From: Legionella sp.
GTDB taxonomy: Bacteria; Pseudomonadota; Gammaproteobacteria; Legionellales; Legionellaceae
Reading direction: 5' to 3'
Length of the DNA stretch: 13,573 bases
NCBI GenBank assembly: GCA_003507515.1
Contig: DNVL01000217.1
Coordinates: 1 to 13,573 of the forward strand
The translations under genes and the position numbers were made by a program. Below, in pieces: positions 1 through 6,032 of the stretch (the stretch's first letter is position 1; each line of letters begins with the position of its first letter). The notes beneath the pieces were generated by a model. That model ran no database searches. It was not told where the DNA came from and saw only the letters and a list, made by a program, of their open reading frames with translations.

Positions 1-24
1 GGCAATCGGAGGAGGGATGTCCTC

Positions 25-50
25 ATGAATATTTATGTTTAAATATTCAT
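25..50. repeat. Perfect 10-bp inverted repeat, 6-nt loop
   Basis: The arms ATGAATATTT (25-34) and AAATATTCAT (41-50) are exact reverse complements around the loop ATGTTT. No T tract follows, so it does not look like an intrinsic terminator. A strong purine-rich Shine-Dalgarno-like run (GGAGGAGGG, 8-16) lies 8 nt before the ATG at 25. That ATG opens a five-codon reading frame (MNIYV) whose stop lies at 40-42, inside the hairpin. The structure could fold in RNA over the start of a gene or be a protein-binding palindrome. The sequence does not decide between these. Confidence 0.6.
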
Positions 51-440
51 TTGACGAAAGAGAACGCAAAACCGTTTGGACAGACGGAAGCCATCGAGCG
101 CTTCAAACGAGGGATTGGCTTGTTTTACGCAGAACTGGGGTTGTCTGACACCGCAGAATACACCCCTCGCACCCCTTTATCATCCGCCCTGACGGTTACA
201 TTGGATAATTATAAGGCTCAAGGCTTTTCATGTAAACATGAAGCGTCGCTAGCTGTTTTATCGAAACATCATGAAGCCAAAAAATATACTCGCACTGCAA
301 CGAATCCAGTGGATGTGCCTGAAAAAGAAAAATCCAAGCGGGCTCCTGGTTTTTTTAGTTTTGAGTCGAGTGATTTCCCGCCGTTGTCAGCTCCAGAGAA
401 ACCCAAACGGGCGCCAAAGATCTTGTCTGTTAACCATTAA
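51..440 (+). CDS. Unrecognised small protein, or 3' part of a larger gene
   Basis: I do not recognise this protein. From the TTG at 51 it is 129 residues, soluble, with no signal peptide or membrane segment. The N-terminal half has a mixed alpha-like composition (an ERFKRGIGLFYAELGL stretch, about residues 16-31). The C-terminal 40 residues are low-complexity, Lys/Pro/Ser-rich, and carry a repeated motif: PEKEKSKRAP at 90-99 and PEKPKRAP at 115-122, each followed by a hydrophobic run. The TTG has no Shine-Dalgarno, and the frame is open to the window's left edge, so the gene may begin outside. Alternatively the good ribosome site at 8-16 and the ATG at 25 are the true start and a one-base change in the AT-rich palindrome has broken the frame. 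It ends 12 bp before coaBC. That it is translated is moderately likely. Confidence 0.5.
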   Translation: MTKENAKPFGQTEAIERFKRGIGLFYAELGLSDTAEYTPRTPLSSALTVTLDNYKAQGFSCKHEASLAVLSKHHEAKKYTRTATNPVDVPEKEKSKRAPGFFSFESSDFPPLSAPEKPKRAPKILSVNH

Positions 441-452
441 AAAAGATGAATC

Positions 453-1658
453 ATGCAAGATTTTCTAAATAAAAAGATACTGTTAGGGATTTGTGGGGGA
501 ATTGCTGCTTATAAATCGGCCTACCTCGTACGCGAATTGACGCGTTTAGGTGCCATTGTGCGCGTCGTCATGACGGCGTCCGCACAGGAATTTATCACGC
601 CCATGACCCTGCAGGCCTTAAGTGGGCATGATGTGCGGTGTGAATTGTTGGATTCAACCGCTGAACGCGCAATGGGGCATATTGAGCTGGCGCGTTGGGC
701 TGATTATTTGTTGATTGCACCGGCGACCGCCCATTGTTTGGCAAAAATGGCGCATGGCTTGGCGGATGATTTGTTGTCGACTATCTATTTGGTCACAGAC
801 ACACCGGTGATCGTCTGTCCTGCGATGAACCGGGGCATGTGGGCGCATCCTGCGACGAAGGCGAATTGCGAGCTGCTAACGGCGCGTGGGGTTTTGATGG
901 TGGGCCCCGAAGAGGGCTCACAGGCCTGTGGTGAATATGGGTTTGGGCGCATGAGCGAGGTGGAGAACATCATTGCCGCTTTGCGTCTGCAGGGGGTGCG
1001 TCAATTGTTACGCGGCCAGCGTGTCTTGATTACAGCAGGCCCAACACACGAGGCGATTGATCCGGTTCGTTATATCAGCAATCGGAGTTCAGGCAAGATG
1101 GGGTATGCTTTGGCGCAGGCAGCGGTTATGGCCGGGGCTGCGGTAACATTGGTCAGTGGGCCCAGTGCATTGGCGCATCCTCAGGGGGTGGATTTTTATC
1201 CGGTTGATACGGCGCGCGCCATGTTGGATGCCGTGATGCAGCATTTGCAGCCGGGCATGGTCTTTATAGGAGCGGCTGCCGTAGGCGATTATGGCGTGGA
1301 TGCACCGAGCGCGCAAAAAATTAAAAAACAGGGCGGAACGGCACTGACATTCACCTTGCATGCCAATCCCGATATACTGGCGGCCGTTGCAGGCTCCGGG
1401 AAGGCGGCTTTTGTGGTGGGATTTGCCGCAGAAACCACGCATGTTCTTGAGCATGCGTTGGCAAAATTGCGTGCGAAACAGTTGGATATGATCATCGCAA
1501 ATCAAGTGGGTGTCGGGCTGGGATTTGATGTAGATGACAATCAAGTCACGGCATTGACAGAAAACACGCAAATTGTCTTGCAGCGAACCCACAAAACACG
1601 GCTTGCAGGCCAGTTGATTGCAATTCTTGCTGAACATCTGCAAAATGTCACGCAATGA
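453..1658 (+). CDS. coaBC: Bifunctional phosphopantothenoylcysteine decarboxylase / phosphopantothenate-cysteine ligase (CoaBC, Dfp)
   Basis: CoaBC carries out two successive steps of coenzyme A synthesis in the cytoplasm: ligation of cysteine to 4'-phosphopantothenate and decarboxylation to 4'-phosphopantetheine. The 401-residue length is normal for the fused bacterial enzyme. The N-terminal flavoprotein domain (about 1-185) has the GICGGIAAYK start, the active-site His76 in GHIELARWAD, the PAMN motif ending at Asn126, and the catalytic Cys159 in QACGEYGFGRM. The ligase domain (about 188-401) has ITAGPTHEAIDPVRYISN ending at Asn210, then RSSGKMG, and Lys289 in QKIKK. These match the E. coli key positions almost residue for residue. 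The start at 453 gives the standard N-terminus, although only a weak purine run (AAAAGA) precedes it. dut follows after 16 bp, so the two are probably co-transcribed. The coaBC-dut-algC order is also known from Pseudomonas. Confidence 0.97.
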   Translation: MQDFLNKKILLGICGGIAAYKSAYLVRELTRLGAIVRVVMTASAQEFITPMTLQALSGHDVRCELLDSTAERAMGHIELARWADYLLIAPATAHCLAKMAHGLADDLLSTIYLVTDTPVIVCPAMNRGMWAHPATKANCELLTARGVLMVGPEEGSQACGEYGFGRMSEVENIIAALRLQGVRQLLRGQRVLITAGPTHEAIDPVRYISNRSSGKMGYALAQAAVMAGAAVTLVSGPSALAHPQGVDFYPVDTARAMLDAVMQHLQPGMVFIGAAAVGDYGVDAPSAQKIKKQGGTALTFTLHANPDILAAVAGSGKAAFVVGFAAETTHVLEHALAKLRAKQLDMIIANQVGVGLGFDVDDNQVTALTENTQIVLQRTHKTRLAGQLIAILAEHLQNVTQ

Positions 1659-1674
1659 ATGATGGAGGATTCGC

Positions 1675-2133
1675 ATGGAAAACAGTATTCAATTGAAAAT
1701 TTTAGACCCTCGCATCGGCGACACCATTGCTTGGCCCAGTTATGCAACGCCGGGTTCGGCAGGGCTTGACTTGCGGGTGTGCATTGATGAACCCTTGCAA
1801 ATAGGCGCACTCGAAACCGTCTTGTTGCCGACCGGGCTATCCATTTATATTGCAGATCCTGGTCTGGCGGCTGTGATATTGCCCCGCTCGGGCCTTGGGC
1901 ATAAGCACGGGATTGTGTTGGGTAATTTAGTCGGGTTAATTGATTCCGATTACCAAGGTGAATTAAAAATATCCTGCTGGAATCGCAATCAAGAGCATTT
2001 TACAATCAATCCGGGTGACCGAATCGCGCAGTTGGTTTTTCTGCCCGTGGTGCGAGTGGCCTTTTCTATCGTGGATACATTTACTGAAACCAGTCGCGGG
2101 CAGGGTGGTTTTGGCAGTTCAGGGAGAACATAA
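1675..2133 (+). CDS. dut: dUTP diphosphatase (dUTPase)
   Basis: This enzyme hydrolyses dUTP to dUMP and pyrophosphate, keeping uracil out of DNA and supplying dUMP for thymidylate synthesis. It is the 152-residue trimeric type and all five family motifs are visible: GSAGLDLR (27-34), [10 protein letters not shown] (70-79), [11 protein letters not shown] (87-97, with the catalytic Asp90), GDRIAQLVF (114-122) and the flexible C-terminal [10 protein letters not shown] (141-150), which closes over the active site. Motif 5 has Ser-Ser where Ser-Thr is commoner, a mild change. The Shine-Dalgarno GGAGG at 1664-1668, 6 nt before the ATG, supports the start. The stop codon shares one base with the start of the next gene (TAATG), so translation is probably coupled. 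Confidence 0.97.
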   Translation: MENSIQLKILDPRIGDTIAWPSYATPGSAGLDLRVCIDEPLQIGALETVLLPTGLSIYIADPGLAAVILPRSGLGHKHGIVLGNLVGLIDSDYQGELKISCWNRNQEHFTINPGDRIAQLVFLPVVRVAFSIVDTFTETSRGQGGFGSSGRT

Positions 2134-3533
2134 TGATAACAGCACATGCTTATCAACAGCGACAAATTGACACACAGGTCTTTCGAGCATACGACATTCG
2201 AGGCATTATTGGGGCGCAATTGGATGATGATGCTTTTTATAGCATTGGGCGTGCCATCAGTTGTCGGTTGCATGCCTTGGATCGCGACGAAATCGTATTG
2301 GCACGCGATGGCCGTTTAACCAGTGACCATTTGGCTGCTGCTTTAAAACAAGGCTTATTAGACAGTGGCATCCATGTGGTGGACTTAGGAGCTGTGGCCA
2401 CGCCTGTCATGTATTATGCAACGCATGTGCATGGCATTGACAGTGGCGTCATGGTCACAGGCAGTCACAATCCAGCCGATTACAATGGGATTAAAATGGT
2501 GCTGGCAGGCACGACATTAGCGCACGCGGATATTCAACTCTTGCGCGAGCTAGTGGTTCGAGGTGAGTGCGTCGATGGCCTGGGTCTGTCGACCTCGTTT
2601 GACATCATTCCAGATTACATGCAGCGGATTGTCTCAAGCATTGCGCTAAAGCGACCATTGAAGGTGGTGGTCGATTGTGGAAATGGCATTGCCGGGCCCA
2701 TTGTCCCTGCGGTCATTCGGCAATTGGGATGTGAGGTGATTGAATTATACTGTGACGTGGATGGCCGATTTCCAAATCATCACCCAGATCCTACCGTTGA
2801 AGCGAATTTGATCGATTTAAAAGCGGCCGTTCAGTTGCACCAAGCAGACATTGGTTTGGCGTTTGATGGCGATGCGGATCGTTTAGGTGTATTAACCAAT
2901 CAAGGCGAGTTGATTTGGCCGGATCGGTTGATGATGCTTTATGCGCGCGATGTGATAAAACACAATCCTGGTGCTACTATTGTTTATGACGTGAAGTGTT
3001 CCAGTCATTTGTCATCGGTGATCACCAGCGCCGGCGGTGTGGCCAAGATGTGTCCGACGGGGCACTCCATCGTAAAACGCGTGATGAAGGAAGAGCAGGC
3101 TGCCTTAGCGGGTGAAATGAGCGGGCATCTGTTCTTTAACCACCGTTGGTATGGGTTTGATGATGCATTGTATAGTGCGTGCCGCTTGCTGGAAATGTTA
3201 AGTGAGTCAACCGATTCGGTGCATACGCAATTTTTGTCGATTCCGAATAGCGTGAATACGCCCGAAATTAAAATCCCCATCATGGAAGAGAATAAATTTA
3301 CATTCATGCAACGATTTAGTGCTGAGGCTATTTTTCCGAATGCTGATTTGATTGCGATTGATGGGTTACGGGTTGAATTTCCTTCTGGCTGGGGGTTGGT
3401 ACGCGCCTCCAATACCACCCCATGTCTGGTAGCGCGGTTTGAAGCGCATGATGATGCCGCCTTGAAAGACATTCAGGCGCTCTTTAAAACGCAGTTGCAG
3501 GCTTTGGATGCAACATTGGATATTCCCTTTTAA
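2133..3533 (+). CDS. algC: Phosphomannomutase / phosphoglucomutase (AlgC type)
   Basis: This alpha-D-phosphohexomutase interconverts the 1- and 6-phosphates of mannose and glucose, feeding GDP-mannose and UDP-glucose routes to lipopolysaccharide and other surface sugars. At 466 residues it matches Pseudomonas AlgC. Visible sites are the N-terminal FRAYDIRG, the phosphoserine loop VTGSHNPADYNG with Ser111, the metal-binding DGDADR (245-250), the sugar-binding GEMSGH (327-332) and the C-terminal phosphate-contact RASNTTP (424-430). All four domains are therefore present. It starts at the TAATG junction with dut, with AGGGAGA upstream as ribosome site. A bifunctional PMM/PGM is more likely than a pure PGM because of the close AlgC pattern and the dut-algC neighbourhood. 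An alternative reading as GlmM is unlikely, since the serine loop and the C-terminal motif fit AlgC better. Confidence 0.92.
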   Translation: MITAHAYQQRQIDTQVFRAYDIRGIIGAQLDDDAFYSIGRAISCRLHALDRDEIVLARDGRLTSDHLAAALKQGLLDSGIHVVDLGAVATPVMYYATHVHGIDSGVMVTGSHNPADYNGIKMVLAGTTLAHADIQLLRELVVRGECVDGLGLSTSFDIIPDYMQRIVSSIALKRPLKVVVDCGNGIAGPIVPAVIRQLGCEVIELYCDVDGRFPNHHPDPTVEANLIDLKAAVQLHQADIGLAFDGDADRLGVLTNQGELIWPDRLMMLYARDVIKHNPGATIVYDVKCSSHLSSVITSAGGVAKMCPTGHSIVKRVMKEEQAALAGEMSGHLFFNHRWYGFDDALYSACRLLEMLSESTDSVHTQFLSIPNSVNTPEIKIPIMEENKFTFMQRFSAEAIFPNADLIAIDGLRVEFPSGWGLVRASNTTPCLVARFEAHDDAALKDIQALFKTQLQALDATLDIPF

Positions 3534-3540
3534 GATGCCT

Positions 3541-3568
3541 TTGAAATGGGCATGAAAAAGCGCATAAT
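3541..3568 (+). promoter_or_regulatory. Candidate sigma-70 promoter for argS
   Basis: TTGAAA (3541-3546) and CATAAT (3563-3568) each match the consensus at five of six positions, with a 16-bp spacer. Transcription would begin near 3575, about 23 nt before the preferred argS start at 3598. The site begins 8 bp after the algC stop and separates the coaBC-dut-algC group from the argS group. It overlaps a short imperfect hairpin (ATGCC/GGCAT arms, 3535-3553). It is the best promoter match I found in the window. Confidence 0.6.
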
Positions 3569-3597
3569 AACCGTATTTTTGATGAATGAAATCACAT

Positions 3598-5358
3598 ATG
3601 AAGCACATAGTTGAACAATTAATAGAAAATGCACGACAGGCATTGGTCGAATCAGGCGAAATCCCGAGTGATGTGGCGATCGATGTAAAAGTAGAGCGCA
3701 CCAGCGATCCCAGTCATGGTGATTTTGCCACCAATGTGGCACTGATGTTCGCCAAGCCCTGCAAAATGGCCCCGCGTCAATTTGCAGGGCGATTCGTGCA
3801 AGTGCTCGCGACGCACCCCTTGCTTGATCGCGTTGAGATTGCAGGCCCTGGGTTTATCAATTTTTTTATGCACGCCAGTGCGCGCGCGCAAGTGATAAGT
3901 ACCATTTTGCGCGAAGGCCATGCCTTTGGCATCAGCCACATGGGGCAAGGCAAACGCGTCTTACTCGAGTATGTTTCTGCTAATCCAACCGGGCCTTTGC
4001 ATGTAGGGCATGGCAGAAGTGCAGCCTTTGGGGCGACATTGGCAAATCTCTTGACGGCCGCAGGCTTTGATGTCAGTCGAGAATATTATGTGAATGACGC
4101 CGGCCGCCAGATGAATATTTTGGCTGTGAGCGTCTGGATGCGTTATCTAGCACTCTGCGGTGAACCGATTGTTTTTCCTGCCAATGCTTACAAGGGCGAT
4201 TATGTGCAAACACTGGCCGATGAACTGCGCACCACCTACGGTCGTGATTTTGTCCATTCCTGGTATGTGATTCATGAAGGCTTGCCTGCAGATGAACCGC
4301 TGGGTGGTGATAAAGAACTGTATATTGATGCCCTGATTCAATGTGCGCGTCGATTATTAGGTGCCTCCGGGTTTGCATTGTTTCATCAAAAAGCATTGGA
4401 CTGTGTGCTGGCAGATATTAAACAAGACCTGGCTGCATTTGGCGTGGAATACGACCGCTGGTTTTCTGAGCAATCGTTGTTTGATGACGGCTCAACGGAG
4501 AAAGGGATTCGGGCATTGAAAGAAGCAGGTCATACCTATGAGCAAGAAGGGGCTTTGTGGTTTCGTGCCACCGCCTTTGGCGATGAAAAAGACCGCGTTT
4601 TGGTGCGGGCCAATGGGCATACCACCTATTTTGCATCCGATGTGGCGTATCATTGGAATAAATACGATCGCGGATTTGACCGCGTGATTGATATTTTTGG
4701 TGCAGATCATCATGGGTATGTGACCCGTGTGAAGGCCGCGGTACATGCGTTGGGTCATGATGATAACGCACTGGATGTGCTGCTGGTGCAATTTGCAACG
4801 TTGTACCGCCAGGGTGAGCGTGTGCAAATGTCGACCCGTAGCGGCTCATTTGTTACGTTGCGCGAACTGCGTGAAGAAGTCGGGCGCGATGCGGCGCGCT
4901 TTTTTTACGTGATGCGAAAGCCTGAACAACACATGGAATTTGACTTGGATTTGGCGAAGTCGGAATCCAGCGATAATCCCGTTTATTATCTTCAATATGG
5001 GCATGCACGGATCTGCAGTGTGCTGAGGCAATTGGACGAGCGAGGATTGCGTTGGGACGAGGCAACCGGGCTTGGAGCGCTTGACAAACTCACGGATGCG
5101 CATGAGCAGGCATTGGTGTTGTTGGTGGGACGCTACCCTGAAATCATCGAGTCTGCTGCACGCACATGTGAACCCCATCAAATCGCCTATTATTTACGTG
5201 AATTGGCCACGGGTTTGCATAGTTACTATAACGCCGTCACGTTGCTGTGTGAGCCCTACGAGCTCCGATGTGCGCGTTTGTGCCTGTTGAAGGCGGTACG
5301 ACAAGTCCTGTTCAACGGGATGCAATTGCTGGGTGTTTCAGCATCTGAGAGTATGTAA
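3598..5358 (+). CDS. argS: Arginyl-tRNA synthetase
   Basis: This class I aminoacyl-tRNA synthetase attaches arginine to tRNA-Arg. From the ATG at 3598 it has 586 residues. The N-terminal Arg-specific domain (about 1-100) begins [16 protein letters not shown], which lines up with E. coli ArgS and is why I prefer 3598; an in-frame ATG at 3586 would add four residues. Neither has a good Shine-Dalgarno. The HIGH signature appears as [11 protein letters not shown] (HVGH at 135-138). The KMSK loop is MSTRSG (Met411 to Arg414), the variant common in many gammaproteobacterial ArgS proteins. FGADHHGYV and the DALR anticodon-binding domain (about 455-586, with [16 protein letters not shown]) complete the enzyme. 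The stop overlaps the next start by one base (TAATG), so the SPOR gene is probably translationally coupled. Confidence 0.97.
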   Translation: MKHIVEQLIENARQALVESGEIPSDVAIDVKVERTSDPSHGDFATNVALMFAKPCKMAPRQFAGRFVQVLATHPLLDRVEIAGPGFINFFMHASARAQVISTILREGHAFGISHMGQGKRVLLEYVSANPTGPLHVGHGRSAAFGATLANLLTAAGFDVSREYYVNDAGRQMNILAVSVWMRYLALCGEPIVFPANAYKGDYVQTLADELRTTYGRDFVHSWYVIHEGLPADEPLGGDKELYIDALIQCARRLLGASGFALFHQKALDCVLADIKQDLAAFGVEYDRWFSEQSLFDDGSTEKGIRALKEAGHTYEQEGALWFRATAFGDEKDRVLVRANGHTTYFASDVAYHWNKYDRGFDRVIDIFGADHHGYVTRVKAAVHALGHDDNALDVLLVQFATLYRQGERVQMSTRSGSFVTLRELREEVGRDAARFFYVMRKPEQHMEFDLDLAKSESSDNPVYYLQYGHARICSVLRQLDERGLRWDEATGLGALDKLTDAHEQALVLLVGRYPEIIESAARTCEPHQIAYYLRELATGLHSYYNAVTLLCEPYELRCARLCLLKAVRQVLFNGMQLLGVSASESM

Positions 5359-6023
5359 TGGCTGGAAATTACAGAAAAAAAAATGCAACACCGCGGCATG
5401 GCAGCCGAATAGGGCAGTTGCTGTTGGCGGCTGTTTTTTTTATTGCCGGTTATTTGAGTGCGGCGGTCTTTGACCTCACGCGGTTGACGAGCTGGCTCGG
5501 CATGCACGTGCTGGCGAAAACCAACACCCAACTGCTCTTGCGAACCAGTGCCGAGCCGGCGCCATTGCCAAAGCCAAAATTTGAATTTTATACCTTGCTG
5601 GCAAAAGAACGCGTAGCGGGTTCCGTTCCCGCAGCCCCCCAGCCAAAAGCCGCACAGCCGGTAGCCGTTTTACCAGTAAAAAACCCTGCCTTGCCCTTGC
5701 ATGCACCACTCGCTCCTGTTCCTGCGGTTGACAAGCTCCCAGCGATGGTGGCTAACAACGTAAACAATGCCAGTATAAACACAAAGGATGCCTATTTGGT
5801 TCAAGTGGGTTCGTTTAAACGCCTGCAGGAAGCCGAACGAATGAAGGCATCGCTTTTGATGAAGGGGTTTGATGTGAAACTCAGCGACATGACGCAGCAG
5901 GGCGTTCACTGGTATCGGATCACCATCGGCCCGTTTGCATCACGAACACAAGCACAAGAAACCTTGCTCTCATTTGCTCGCCGTGAGCATATTGTGGGTA
6001 TGATTCGTAAAATGGATGCTTAA
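5358..6023 (+). CDS. SPOR-domain cell-division protein, FtsN-like
   Basis: This is a bitopic inner-membrane protein of 221 residues, built like FtsN. It has a basic cytoplasmic N-terminus (1-18), one membrane helix (about 19-38), a KFEFYTLL motif (74-81) typical of this family, a Pro/Ala-rich periplasmic linker (about 65-130) and a C-terminal SPOR domain (about 144-220). The SPOR domain shows YLVQVGSF and WYRITIGPF. SPOR domains bind septal peptidoglycan stripped of stem peptides, so a role in division is likely. In Pseudomonas and relatives an FtsN-like gene sits directly after argS, as here. The TAATG junction with argS fixes the start; only a weak GAGAG precedes it. It could be FtsN itself or a related SPOR protein; sequence reading alone does not decide, so no symbol is given. 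Confidence 0.88.
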   Translation: MAGNYRKKNATPRHGSRIGQLLLAAVFFIAGYLSAAVFDLTRLTSWLGMHVLAKTNTQLLLRTSAEPAPLPKPKFEFYTLLAKERVAGSVPAAPQPKAAQPVAVLPVKNPALPLHAPLAPVPAVDKLPAMVANNVNNASINTKDAYLVQVGSFKRLQEAERMKASLLMKGFDVKLSDMTQQGVHWYRITIGPFASRTQAQETLLSFARREHIVGMIRKMDA

Positions 6024-6032
6024 ACTCCTCCC

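Noticed and set aside
1089..1676. 195-codon open frame on the minus strand inside coaBC
   Set aside because: It is antisense to the well-matched ligase domain of CoaBC, has Cys/His/Arg-rich composition typical of a shadow frame, and no family motif.
3535..3553. ATGCC/GGCAT hairpin after algC as a terminator
   Set aside because: The stem is five pairs, no T tract follows, and it overlaps the argS promoter.
4828..4845. KMSK loop of ArgS appears as MSTRSG
   Set aside because: This is a known variant in many ArgS proteins of this group, not a defect.
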